Source: Solirubrobacterales bacterium (GTDB lineage: Bacteria > Actinomycetota > Thermoleophilia > Solirubrobacterales > Solirubrobacteraceae). From it: a stretch of DNA of 64,000 nucleotides. How positions within the stretch are numbered: position 1 is the first letter of the stretch; each line of letters begins with the position of its first letter. The DNA is taken from NCBI GenBank assembly GCA_003244205.1, contig QHBW01000051.1, positions 14,542 to 78,541 on the forward strand, written 5' to 3'. The notes beneath the pieces were generated by a model. It was given only the letters and a program-made list of their open reading frames with translations. It did not search any database and was not told where the DNA came from. Positions 44,627 through 53,371 of the stretch are shown piece after piece. A program made the position numbers and the translations under genes.

Positions 44627-45886
44627 GTGCCCCGCGCCAGCGTGACCGCTTCGCTCGCCCTGCTCGGCGCCGTGGCCACCGCAGAGGCAGCCGTCCTGCT
44701 CCTGCGTCCGCGCGAACGGGCGGTCACGCCAGCGAAGGTCGATCGTGAAGCCTATTTCAGTGCCGCCGACGTGCGCCGCGCTCGCGCCTATCGCCGCCCG
44801 CAGCTGGTCTTGGCCCTGGCAGACAGCGCGCTGGCGGCAACCATCCTCGTGCGCCTCGCGCGCCGCCCAGCGCCTGCGCTGATCAAGCTCTCGCAGCGGC
44901 GGACGCTGCTGGGCGCGGCGGGCGCCGGCGCGGGCCTGTCGCTGACAATGACCGCCGCCAGCTTGCCGCTCGCAGCGATCGGACACGCCCGCGCGGTGCG
45001 CGTCGGATTGGCGACGCAGCGCTGGCCGGGATGGCTGGCGGATCTCGCTCGCTCGACGGCGATCGCCACCCCGCTGGCCGGTGCCGGCGGAGCACTGCTC
45101 GCCGCGCTGATGGGCCGCTGGCCAGCGCGATGGTGGTTGCCGGGCGCGGTCGCCGCAACCGCGATCAGTTCGGGCTTCATGGTCCTGGGACCGGTGCTGC
45201 TGGACCCGGTGTTCAACAACTTCACCCCGCTGGAACCCGGTCCATTGCGCGACGATGTGATCGACTTGGCCGCTCGCGCCGGGGTGCGCGTGGGAGAGGT
45301 CTTCGAGGTCGACGCCAGCCGCAGGACGACGGGGGCCAACGCCTACGTTACGGGGCTGGGGCCGACCAAGCGGGTCGTGCTGTTCGACACGCTGATCGAG
45401 CGCTTCTCGCCCGCGGAGACGCGCATCGTGATCGCCCACGAGCTCGCTCATGTCCGCCACCGCGATGTCCAGCGCGGGCTGGCGCTGCTGGCACTGGCGG
45501 CGCCCGCCGCGCTTCACGCTGCGCAGCGGCTGACGGAAGCGCTCGCTGGGTCCGCCCCCCACCCCAGCGCCGCAGAGTCCCTCCCCGCCGTGGTGCTCGC
45601 GCTTGGCGCGGCGATGGCCGCCGTTGGACCGGTCTCCAGCCAGCTATCACGCGCAATCGAGCGCCGGGCCGACGCTTTCGCGCTCGAGCTCACGCGCGAT
45701 CCCGCGCCGCTGATTGCCTTTGAGCGGCGCATCGTCAGCCAGAATCTGGCCGATCCCCAGCCGCCACGATGGCTGACGGCGCTGATCGGCAGTCATCCGC
45801 CCGCGTTCGAGCGTGTCGGGGCGGCGGTCGCCTTCGCGCAGCGCGAGGGGATTGCGCTCGCGCGCGCTGGGCACGAGAACGTCTAA
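44627..45886 (+). CDS. M48 family membrane metalloprotease (Ste24/HtpX-like)
   Basis: A 419-residue zinc protease. Several hydrophobic helices occupy the first 190 residues. The zinc site is VIAHELAHVRHRD (HELAH at 271-275) with a third ligand in the Glu of RAIERRADAFALEL. GANAYVTGLGPTKRVVLFDTL is typical of the CAAX-protease/Ste24 branch. It probably degrades or trims membrane proteins. Its 3' end overlaps the convergent DUF3467 gene by 4 nt. Confidence 0.88.
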   Translation: MPRASVTASLALLGAVATAEAAVLLLRPRERAVTPAKVDREAYFSAADVRRARAYRRPQLVLALADSALAATILVRLARRPAPALIKLSQRRTLLGAAGAGAGLSLTMTAASLPLAAIGHARAVRVGLATQRWPGWLADLARSTAIATPLAGAGGALLAALMGRWPARWWLPGAVAATAISSGFMVLGPVLLDPVFNNFTPLEPGPLRDDVIDLAARAGVRVGEVFEVDASRRTTGANAYVTGLGPTKRVVLFDTLIERFSPAETRIVIAHELAHVRHRDVQRGLALLALAAPAALHAAQRLTEALAGSAPHPSAAESLPAVVLALGAAMAAVGPVSSQLSRAIERRADAFALELTRDPAPLIAFERRIVSQNLADPQPPRWLTALIGSHPPAFERVGAAVAFAQREGIALARAGHENV

Positions 45887-46191
45887 TCCTGGGCGCCCGG
45901 CGGCGCGCCGAACTCGGGGAGGTTCTTGATCCCCTCGCGGGTGCGCCACTTGGAGTAGTTGTCCTCCATCGCGTCGATCAGCTCGCGCATGAATCGCGGC
46001 GACAGGTTCACGCGCGAGACCACGACCCCGGGGATCTCCTCGTCATCGACTTCGTGGTCGACGCGCGCGAAGGTCACGGTGAACTCGTAGTCGGAGTGCG
46101 AGACGTTGGCAAAGTTCGCATAGACACCGGCCATCTGCTCCGGCGCGAAGTGGATGTTGATGTGTCGTTCCGGCGTTTCGTCGTCGGTCAT
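45883..46191 (-). CDS. DUF3467 family protein
   Basis: A 102-residue soluble protein with the family-like pattern MAGVYANFANVSHSDYEF and VVSRVNLSPRFMRELIDAMEDN. The ATG at 46191 has AGGAAAG 7 nt upstream. The frame is open to a GTG at 46197. The function of the family is not known. Confidence 0.82.
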   Translation of the reverse strand: MTDDETPERHINIHFAPEQMAGVYANFANVSHSDYEFTVTFARVDHEVDDEEIPGVVVSRVNLSPRFMRELIDAMEDNYSKWRTREGIKNLPEFGAPPGAQD

Positions 46192-46259
46192 GCGCACGCT
46201 TTCCTGGGGCTGAGAACGGGGTCAGACGGGCTCCGGGCTACGTCGCCCAGACGCACCAC

Positions 46260-46265
46260 TAGTAT
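46260..46265 (+). promoter_or_regulatory. Putative -10 box of rlmH (leaderless type)
   Basis: TAGTAT lies 7 nt before the GTG at 46273. Confidence 0.4.
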
Positions 46266-46272
46266 CGCAACC

Positions 46273-46680
46273 GTGCGGATCGTCGTCGTGGCCGTGGGCC
46301 GCCTGCGCCCGCCGTTCGTCGACGACGTCGCCCACTACTCCAAGCTGCTGGGCCGCCACGCCCGCGTCGAGCTGCTCGAGCTGCGCGAGGACGAGCAGGT
46401 CACTCGCCGCGTGCCCGAGCGCGCGTTCGTGTCGCTGCTCGCCAGCGCGGGGGAGACGCTCGACTCGATCGCCTTCTCGGCCTTTCTCGAGCAGCGGCGC
46501 CAGAGCGGCCGCGACCTGTGCTTCGTCGTGGGAGGTCCCTACGGCCTCGATCTGGATGACGTCGAGCACCGGCTCTCGCTCGGTCGCTTGACGCTCCCCC
46601 ACCAGCTCGCACGCGTTGTCCTGCTCGAGCAGCTCTACCGTGCCCACAAGATCCTCGCCAACGAGCCCTATCACTACTGA
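46273..46680 (+). CDS. rlmH: 23S rRNA (pseudouridine-1915-N3)-methyltransferase RlmH
   Basis: A 135-residue SPOUT (knotted) methyltransferase acting on helix 69 of 23S rRNA. The SAM site is CFVVGGPYGLD and the typical C-terminus is VLLEQLYRAHKILANEPYHY. The GTG at 46273 gives the family's usual beginning (MRIVVVAVGRL). It is followed directly by a channel gene. Confidence 0.92.
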   Translation: MRIVVVAVGRLRPPFVDDVAHYSKLLGRHARVELLELREDEQVTRRVPERAFVSLLASAGETLDSIAFSAFLEQRRQSGRDLCFVVGGPYGLDLDDVEHRLSLGRLTLPHQLARVVLLEQLYRAHKILANEPYHY

Positions 46681-46681
46681 C

Positions 46682-47704
46682 TTGCCCGAGTCGATCGCCC
46701 TGCGCACGCGCCTGCCGCGCGGATACCTGCGTCGCCTGCAGTGGTTGCTGGTCTTGATCGTCGCCCTTGTCGGCACTGGCACGGTCGGCTACGCCGTGGC
46801 GGAGTCCACCGGCCCGTGGAACGCCTTCCTGTGGACGATCGACACGATCACCACACTGGGGACGCACCCGCCGCCTCGCGATGTCGCTGGTCAGGCCGTG
46901 CAGGTCGTGCTCCTGGTCACGGGCGTCGGTACGCTCTTCTACGCGCTCGCCTCCGCCACCGAGTTCTTCGTCGCCGGCCACCTCAGCGGACTGCTCGAGG
47001 AGCGCCGCCAGCAGCGCATGATCGACGCCCTCACCGACCACTACCTGATCTGCGGCTTCGGTCGCGTCGGACGCCAGGTTGCGCGCAGCCTGCGGGGTGC
47101 GGGCTGCAAGTACGTTGTGATCGATCCAAATGCCGAGAACCGCGAGCACGTTCAAGGCATCGGCGTGCGTTTCATCGAGGGCTCCGCCTCCGACGACGAG
47201 GTGCTGGAGGCGGCGGGGATCATGCGCGCGGCGGGAATCGTCGCGTGCGTGGACTCCGACGCCGAGAACATCTTCATCACCCTGACGGCACGGGAGCTGC
47301 GGTCAGACATCACGATCGTGGCGCGCGCTGCCGCCGATGACTCGGAGACCAAGCTGCGGCGCGCGGGCGCCGACCGCGTGATCTCCCCGTATAAGACCTC
47401 GGGCCACGAGATGGCGCGTCAGGTGCTCCATCCGCAGGTCTTCGAGGTGCTCGACGTCGATCCCGAATACCGCCTCGAGGAGATCGAGGTCACAGAGGGC
47501 TGCGCGGGCGTCGGCCAGGCGCTCGAGGACATCCGTGGAACCGCGACGATCGTCGCGCTGCGCCGCCGCGACGGCGGCTTCCTCGCCCAGCCCCCGACGC
47601 ACACCAGGCTCGCCGCCGGAGACCGGATCATCGTCCTCGGGCTACAACCCATCATGGACCGCCTCGAGGCGCTCTTCGACGCCACCGCTGCGCGCCTGCA
47701 ATGA
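46682..47704 (+). CDS. Ion channel with TrkA-N/TrkA-C (RCK) domains, degenerate selectivity filter
   Basis: A 340-residue potassium-channel-like protein: helix 1 (WLLVLIVALVGTGTVGYAVA, about 21-40), pore loop, helix 2 (about 70-98), then a TrkA-N domain starting YLICGFGRVGRQVARSL (121-137) and a TrkA-C domain after about residue 250. The pore reads WTIDTITTLGTHPPP, so where channels have T-V-G-Y-G it has T-L-G-T-H. Selectivity may therefore differ. The TTG at 46682 is the first start after rlmH. The 3' end overlaps argS by 4 nt. Confidence 0.86.
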   Translation: MPESIALRTRLPRGYLRRLQWLLVLIVALVGTGTVGYAVAESTGPWNAFLWTIDTITTLGTHPPPRDVAGQAVQVVLLVTGVGTLFYALASATEFFVAGHLSGLLEERRQQRMIDALTDHYLICGFGRVGRQVARSLRGAGCKYVVIDPNAENREHVQGIGVRFIEGSASDDEVLEAAGIMRAAGIVACVDSDAENIFITLTARELRSDITIVARAAADDSETKLRRAGADRVISPYKTSGHEMARQVLHPQVFEVLDVDPEYRLEEIEVTEGCAGVGQALEDIRGTATIVALRRRDGGFLAQPPTHTRLAAGDRIIVLGLQPIMDRLEALFDATAARLQ

Positions 47705-49368
47705 ACCCGCTGGCGGAGCTGCGGGCTGCCGTGGAGGCGGCGGCTACCGCGCTGCGCGGCGACCGTGCGGCGCCGTCGGCCGCGGTCACCCTGCAGCGCC
47801 CAAAGCTCGAGGCGCACGGCGACTACGCGACCAACGCGGCGCTGCTGCTGGCGCCGGTGTTGGGCGAGCAGCCCCGCGCGATCGCCGAGCGGGTGGGGGA
47901 GGAGCTCGCCGAACGCCTCGGCGACCAGCTCCAAAGCACGCAAGTGGCCGGTCCGGGGTTCCTCAACCTGGTGCTCGCCGATCCGTGGTATCGGGCGGCG
48001 GTTGCGCACGTGCTCGCCGCCGGACGGCGCTTCGGCGGCGGGGAGGTGGGGGCACCCGAGCGCATTCTCGTCGAGTTCGTCTCGGCCAACCCGACGGGCC
48101 CTTTGACGGCGGCGTCTGGTCGCCACGCGGCCTACGGCGACGCACTCCTGCGGATCCTGCGATTCGCGGGCCACGAGGTGCACAGCGAGTACTACGTCAA
48201 CGACTACGGCTCACAGGTGCTGCGGCTCGGTGAGTCGATCAGGGCTCGCGCACGCGGCGAGCAGGTCCCCAACGACGGCTATCAGGGCGAGTACGTGCGC
48301 GAGCTCGCGATGTCGATCGACGGTGCCGCCGAGGCCGAGCCGGCGGAACTAGCAGTCGCCGGCGTCGCGCTGATGCGCGCACGGATCGAGCGCTCGCTCG
48401 AGGCGTTCGGCGTCCACTTCGACTCGTGGTTCTCCGAGCGATCACTGCATGAGGGAGAGCGGCCCACCGCGGTGCAGCGCGCCGAGGCTGAGCTCGAGGC
48501 CGGCGGCCATCTCTACCGCTCCGACGAGGCGTCCTGGCTGCGGGCGACGACGTTCGGTGACGACAAGGACCGTGTGCTGCGGCGCGCCGATGGGCAGCCC
48601 ACCTACCTCGCCTCCGACGTCGCCTACCACGAGCACAAGCGTGCGCGCAGCTTCACGCGCCTGATCGACATCTGGGGCTCCGACCATCACGGCTACGTCA
48701 GGCGCATGCAGGCCGCGTGGCAGGCACTTGGAGGTGACGCTGACGAGCTCGAGATCGTGATCATGCAGTACGTCCACCTGATCGAAGGGGGCGAGCGCGC
48801 TGGGATGTCCAAGCGGCGCGGCGACTTCATCACGCTCGACGAGCTCGTCGCCGAGATCGGCAGCGACGCCGCGCGCTATTTCATGGTCCAGCGCTCACAC
48901 GACACGGAGATGGACCTAGACCTCGACCTGGCCCGCAGCCAGTCGGCCGACAATCCCGTCTACTACGTGCAATACGCCCATGCACGGATCGCTTCGATCC
49001 TCGAGAAGGCCGGCGCCGGTCGCGTTGGCGCGGCCGTCGAGGACAGCGAGCGGCATGGTCGCTCGGTCGCCGACAACGGCCGCGACACCGGGCCCTCGCT
49101 GGAGCCCTCCGAGCGCACCCTGATCCGCACGCTGCTCGCGTTCCCCGCCGAGGTCGCTGAGGCGGTCGAGCGCCGCGCTCCGCATCGGATCGCGGCGTAC
49201 GCGCTCGAGCTCGCCCAGCGCTTCACCGCCTTCTATCGCGACTGTCGCGTCGTCGGGGCCGAGCCTCCGGCGGTCGAGACCTTCCGTCTGGCCCTCTCGG
49301 TGGCGACGCAGCAGGTACTCGCCCAGGCGCTGGGGCTGCTGGGGGTCAGCGCGCCGACGGCGATGTAG
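47701..49368 (+). CDS. argS: Arginyl-tRNA synthetase
   Basis: A 555-residue class I synthetase. The N-terminal domain has LEAHGDYATNAALLLA. The HIGH-equivalent is SANPTGPLTAASGRHAAYGD and the KMSKS-equivalent is MSKRRGDFITLDELV. SEYYVNDYGSQV and the DALR anticodon-binding domain near the end (ALELAQRFTAFYRDCRV) complete it. The ATG overlaps the channel stop codon. Confidence 0.95.
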   Translation: MNPLAELRAAVEAAATALRGDRAAPSAAVTLQRPKLEAHGDYATNAALLLAPVLGEQPRAIAERVGEELAERLGDQLQSTQVAGPGFLNLVLADPWYRAAVAHVLAAGRRFGGGEVGAPERILVEFVSANPTGPLTAASGRHAAYGDALLRILRFAGHEVHSEYYVNDYGSQVLRLGESIRARARGEQVPNDGYQGEYVRELAMSIDGAAEAEPAELAVAGVALMRARIERSLEAFGVHFDSWFSERSLHEGERPTAVQRAEAELEAGGHLYRSDEASWLRATTFGDDKDRVLRRADGQPTYLASDVAYHEHKRARSFTRLIDIWGSDHHGYVRRMQAAWQALGGDADELEIVIMQYVHLIEGGERAGMSKRRGDFITLDELVAEIGSDAARYFMVQRSHDTEMDLDLDLARSQSADNPVYYVQYAHARIASILEKAGAGRVGAAVEDSERHGRSVADNGRDTGPSLEPSERTLIRTLLAFPAEVAEAVERRAPHRIAAYALELAQRFTAFYRDCRVVGAEPPAVETFRLALSVATQQVLAQALGLLGVSAPTAM

Positions 49369-49386
49369 GCGTGGCGCCGGTGCTGC

Positions 49387-50568
49387 TCAGCGCTGCGGGT
49401 GGGGAGCATCCGCGGGGGGCGGGGGGACGGGCACGTCGGGGGTCGCAGCGAGGATCGTGGCCGCCATCAGCGGACGCAGGCCGGGGCGGCGGACGACGCC
49501 CGCCGCGCGATCATCTAGCTCCTTCGCGGCGCTGATCTCCCCTTCGGCGGCGTCGAGCAGCGTGAGAATTGTGCGGCAGATGTCGGCCTGCGGAGCATCG
49601 TCGCCAACGGCGCACGCGAGCCGCGTGATCGCCATCGGCTCCTCGTAGTCGTTGCCACGCAGGGCTGCCATGGCGGTCGTGGTCAGCCAGATCTGAATGC
49701 GTGCGAGCAGCGGGTCGTGGGGCAGGCGGTCAGGGCCGGGCGGAGGGCCGAGATCGGCGGGCTCCTCGCGCGCGAGGATGCGGTCGAGCTGGCCACCGCA
49801 GATCGCGATGATCTGCTCGTCGCGATAGCCGATCTGGCGAGCGAAGCGCAGGTCACGGACGGCGCCGTAGGCGGTCTGCCCGTAAGGGGCGTCGGAGCCG
49901 AAGAGGATGTTGCCCGCCGGCACGAGCGCGAAGAGCGCGGCCATGTCCGCCGGGTTCCACCAGGCGGTGTCGAAATACAGGTTGCGCAGATGCGCTGCTT
50001 CGCGCCAGATCCACGCCAAATCGCAGATGCCGGCGTGCGCGAGGATCACGGAGGCCTGCGGGAACTCGCGGCAGAAGGCGACAGCGTCGCGACCGAGCGC
50101 CGGGATCCCGCGGCCGGCATGGATGATCAGCGGGACCTGGCGCTCGTGGGCGAGCGCGAAGATCGGGCGGACCTCGGGCTCCGACAGCGTGAAGCGCTCG
50201 GCGCGGGGGTGCAGCTTGATCCCGACCGCGCCGGCGTCCAGGCAGCGCTCGGCCTCCGCGACGGGGGAGCTGCGAGGGTCCAGCCGGCAGAAGGCCACGA
50301 TGCGCCCCTGCGCGCGCCGCGCAATCTCGATTACGCGGTCGTTGTGCTCGGGGTAGCCGTCAGGCTCGTGCATCGGGAAGGTGACCGCGCGCGTGCTCGG
50401 AGAGACGAAGTCGAGCACCGCCAGCAGCTCGTCCTCGGATTGCTTGAGCCCATCGGGGTCGTTGGCTCCGACGTGGGTGTGGACGTCGAAGAGCCCTGGC
50501 GCGTGCAAGTGCTCGAGGCTGGCGTCGAGCAGGCGCAGGACGGAATCGTCGGAGGTCACCGGCTGCAC
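49387..50568 (-). CDS. Amidohydrolase family protein (metal-dependent hydrolase)
   Basis: A 393-residue TIM-barrel hydrolase. Metal ligands are seen in FDVHTHVG (HxH), GIKLHPRAERF, LIIHAG, ILAHAG and FGSDAPYGQ. A helical C-terminal extension of about 110 residues has no clear motif. The amidohydrolase-2/ACMSD-like group fits best; the substrate is unknown. It is convergent with argS and 19 nt after the ccdA-side spacer. Confidence 0.83.
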   Translation of the reverse strand: MQPVTSDDSVLRLLDASLEHLHAPGLFDVHTHVGANDPDGLKQSEDELLAVLDFVSPSTRAVTFPMHEPDGYPEHNDRVIEIARRAQGRIVAFCRLDPRSSPVAEAERCLDAGAVGIKLHPRAERFTLSEPEVRPIFALAHERQVPLIIHAGRGIPALGRDAVAFCREFPQASVILAHAGICDLAWIWREAAHLRNLYFDTAWWNPADMAALFALVPAGNILFGSDAPYGQTAYGAVRDLRFARQIGYRDEQIIAICGGQLDRILAREEPADLGPPPGPDRLPHDPLLARIQIWLTTTAMAALRGNDYEEPMAITRLACAVGDDAPQADICRTILTLLDAAEGEISAAKELDDRAAGVVRRPGLRPLMAATILAATPDVPVPPPPADAPHPQR

Positions 50569-50587
50569 GCTATCGAGCCGGGGTCGC

Positions 50588-51340
50588 TCAGAGACCCTGG
50601 CCGAGCACCTGCAAGCCGAGCGCGTTCTGAACGTTGGTGACCTGGCTGTTGAGCCAGGTGAAGTTCTCCGTCAGCATCAGCGCTCCGAGGACCACGAGCA
50701 CCGCCCCCGAGACCGCGGTGATCGCGAGATAGTGGTCACGCAGCCAGCGAAAGGCGCCGGTGGCGCGATCGAAGGCCAGCGCGCAGAGGACAAATGGGAT
50801 CGCCAGCCCGAGCGAGTAGACCGCGAGCAAGGCACCTCCCTTGGCGACGGAGTCGCTGCGCGCGGCGAACGTCAGGATCGCGCCGAGGATCGGACCCAGG
50901 CACGGCGTCCAGGCAACGGCAAAGGCGGCTCCGGCGACGACCGGACCACCTGAGCCCGCGCGCCGCATCAGCGCTTCGGGTCGCCACTCGCGGTTGAGCC
51001 GGTCCACGAAGGGGGTCAGCACGAACACGATTCCGAGCGCCAGCACGAGCGTCCCGGCGATGATGTCGAGCGTGTGGCGATGATCGCGCAGCGTGCTTCC
51101 CAGCCCCGTCGCGGTCATGCCGAGCGCGACGAACACGACGGTGAAGGACAGGCAGAAGATGAAACTGGGCACGAGCAGCGCGGCCATGCGGCGCTCCCCC
51201 GCGCGCAGCTCGGCGATCGAGATCCCCGAGATGCTCGAGAGGTAGCCGGGGACGAGCGGGAGCACGCAGGGGGAGACGAACGACACGAAGCCCGCCGCGA
51301 AGGCGGTGAAGATCGTGGCGTGTCCGACGGCCAGCGTCAT
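50588..51340 (-). CDS. ccdA: Cytochrome c biogenesis protein CcdA
   Basis: A 250-residue, six-helix membrane protein that moves electrons from thioredoxin across the membrane. The two redox cysteines are in VSFVSPCVLPLVPGYLS and VAWTPCLGPILGAIL. It is coded 3 nt after ccmH on the same strand; CcsA and ResB are not in the window. Confidence 0.92.
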   Translation of the reverse strand: MTLAVGHATIFTAFAAGFVSFVSPCVLPLVPGYLSSISGISIAELRAGERRMAALLVPSFIFCLSFTVVFVALGMTATGLGSTLRDHRHTLDIIAGTLVLALGIVFVLTPFVDRLNREWRPEALMRRAGSGGPVVAGAAFAVAWTPCLGPILGAILTFAARSDSVAKGGALLAVYSLGLAIPFVLCALAFDRATGAFRWLRDHYLAITAVSGAVLVVLGALMLTENFTWLNSQVTNVQNALGLQVLGQGL

Positions 51341-51343
51341 CGC

Positions 51344-51823
51344 TCAGCGATCGAAGTGGGCCAGCTCGTCGTCAAGCCGGTTGGCGTCGGCGTGGGAGAG
51401 CGGCGGCGCTGGCTGGAGCGGCGTTGCCGACGCCGGCCCGCCGCGTCGGCGCCAGCGTGCGAGCAGCAGCCCGATCGCGACGAGGGCCGCCGCAGCAGCC
51501 GCGGCCGGGACGAGGTAGACGGCGAGGTTCGTGCCGCGGGCGGGCGGCAGCGAGAGCACGTTCGGTCCGTACTGGGCCACCATCTCCTGCTTGATCTGCG
51601 AGAGGCTCTCGCACCCGGCGATCAGCCGGTTGATCAGCCGGCGCTCGCCGTCGGCCTGGGGCGCCTCGGCGATCGCCAGCGGGACCCCGCAGGAGACGCA
51701 CATCAGCTGTCCCTCAGCGTCAGACAGCGAGGTCTTCGGACACGTTGCGCTCGCGAGCGCCGCGGTGCTCGGCCCGAGCAGGAACCCGAGCGTGAGCAGC
51801 GCGGCAATGCGGCGGTAGCGCAT
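51344..51823 (-). CDS. ccmH: Cytochrome c-type biogenesis protein CcmH/CycL
   Basis: A 159-residue membrane-anchored protein with a signal peptide (IAALLTLGFLLGPSTAALA), the redox motif LMCVSC (CxxC, facing outside) and a C-terminal helix (VYLVPAAAAAAALVAIGLLLA). It reduces apocytochrome haem-binding cysteines. The ATG at 51823 gives the shortest good signal peptide, with TACCCT 6 nt upstream. It is followed directly by ccdA, its likely electron donor. Confidence 0.87.
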   Translation of the reverse strand: MRYRRIAALLTLGFLLGPSTAALASATCPKTSLSDAEGQLMCVSCGVPLAIAEAPQADGERRLINRLIAGCESLSQIKQEMVAQYGPNVLSLPPARGTNLAVYLVPAAAAAAALVAIGLLLARWRRRGGPASATPLQPAPPLSHADANRLDDELAHFDR

Positions 51824-51935
51824 CGGAGAAGGGTACGCACAGGGCGTGCGCCTGCACCGCGGCCGCATCGCGCTCACCATGCGGTGCAGCAGCCGAGCGG
51901 ACCCCCGGCAGACCCAGGGTAGAATCCCGCGACTT

Positions 51936-52008
51936 GCGGACGTAGCTCAGTTGGTAGAGCGTTGGCTTCCCAAGCCAAAGGTCGCGGGTTCGAGACCCGT
52001 CGTCCGCT
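51936..52008 (+). tRNA. tRNA-Gly (anticodon CCC)
   Basis: A full cloverleaf: acceptor GCGGACG with CGTCCGC, D-arm GCTC/GAGC, anticodon stem TTGGC/GCCAA with loop TTCCCAA giving CCC, and T-arm GCGGG with CCCGT. The discriminator is T and CCA is not encoded. Confidence 0.95.
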
Positions 52009-52110
52009 TGGAGGGGAGTCCGGCTATCTCCTTGGGTCTTGGGCGGCGCCGTGCGCCGCTGCTGGCCTCAGGCAGTGGCCGCGGCGGCCAGAACCAGCGC
52101 TAGGGAGTCG

Positions 52111-52136
52111 TGGAGCTACCCCGTTTCGGTTGACAC
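52111..52136. repeat. Left inverted repeat of the IS3-like element
   Basis: It begins TGGAGCTACCCCG and ends TTGACAC. It matches the complement of the right end with a few mismatches and one-base gaps. Confidence 0.7.
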
Positions 52137-52143
52137 TTGTTGT

Positions 52144-53048
52144 TTAGGCGGCAGCCGCCTTTTGTAGTTGTTCTTTCTTTTGTTCGAGCGATTGTTCCTC
52201 AAACCGCTCGGGGGAGAGATATCCGAGCGCTGAGTGACGTCGTCTGGGGTTGTAGAAGGCCTCGATGAAGTCGAACACTTGGAGCCTTGCCTGATCGCGG
52301 GGTGGTGAACGTCGCGCGGTCGAACAGCTCGGTTTCGAGCGTCGCGAAGAACGACTCGGCGACGGCGTTGTCGAACGCATCACCGCGGCGACCGACGCTT
52401 TGCAGCACGCCGGCGTCCGACAGGGTCTTGCCGAACGCGAGGCTCGCGGTATTGCGAGCCGCGATCGGAATGGTGGATCAGGCCGGGGGTCGGTCGACGT
52501 TGAGTGAGCGCCATCCCGAGCGCGTCGAGCACGAGCTCGGCTTTGAGGTCGTTGCGCATCGACCAGCTCACGCACCGGCGGCTGAAGGCGTCGATCACCG
52601 CCGCCAGGAACAGGAACCCCTCACGCGTCGGGACATACGTGATGTCGGCCACCCATAGACGATCGGGCTCCGGCGAGCGGAACTGGCGGCGCACCAGATC
52701 ATCGGCCGCCGGTGCCTGCGCCGCCAGCGTCGTGGTCACGGGCCGCTTCCCGCGCCGCGAGACGCCCTCGATCCCGAGGCGGCGCATCAGCTTCGCTACA
52801 CGCTTGCGCGAGATCCTGACCTGGTGATCGTCTAAGAGCTCGGCATGGATCCGGGGAACGCCATAGGTCCCGCGCGAGTCCTTGAAGATCCGCTCGATCA
52901 GCCCAGACAGCTCCCGGTCGCGCAGCTCACGAGCACACGGCCCGCGTCGCCTCCACGCATAGAACCCGGCGCGGGTCACGCCGAGCACGCCACACAGCAG
53001 GGAGACGGGATGCTGTGCTTTCTCCGCCTCGATCAACCGGAAGCTCAT
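52144..53048 (-). pseudogene. IS3-family transposase orfB (DDE integrase), two frameshifts
   Basis: The intact N-terminal frame from 53048 has the helix-turn-helix-like GVLGVTRAGFYAWRRRG and the first catalytic Asp in DRLWVADITYVPTREG, then HHSDRGSQY with the second. There one extra base (GG at 52448-52449) shifts the frame. The next frame holds DAFDNAVAESFFATLETEL with the catalytic Glu. A second extra base (GGGG at 52299-52302) shifts again before DFIEAFYNPRRRHSALGYL. With both removed the product is a complete orfB of about 300 residues. Confidence 0.85.
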
Positions 53049-53337
53049 CTCGGCCGATCGGTCTCCCGGGCGAAGAAAGTCGCGGCCTTCTTGAGGATCT
53101 CGCGCTCCTCACGCAGCCGCGCGTTCTCCCGTCTGAGCTTGCGCAGCTCCTCGCGCTCATAGCTCGTCAAGCCCTGCCTGCGGCCCTCGTCGACCTCGGC
53201 CTGCAGCACCAGCGCCGCAACGACTCCGGTGCGATCCCGAGATCCTCAGCGACCGCCCGAAACGGCTTCTCGCTGACGCGATACAGCCGCACCGCCTCCT
53301 GCCGGAACTCTGGCCCAAACGCCTTGCCCTTCGGCAT
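53045..53337 (-). pseudogene. IS3-family transposase orfA, frameshifted
   Basis: It begins MPKGKAFGPEFRQEAVRLYR and continues through [16 protein letters not shown], an ordinary orfA helix-turn-helix. One base missing from the CC at 53209-53210 then takes it into a premature stop. Restoring it gives [14 protein letters not shown], then a leucine-zipper-like [17 protein letters not shown], to a TGA overlapping the orfB ATG. Confidence 0.82.
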
Positions 53338-53371
53338 GTCAACTCCCCTCCAGGACGCAACGCGCCCATTC

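Noticed and set aside
53045-53337. Programmed frameshifting between IS3 orfA and orfB.
   Set aside because: The breaks are inside conserved parts of each gene, not at the A-rich slippery site expected at the orfA/orfB junction, so they are treated as indels.
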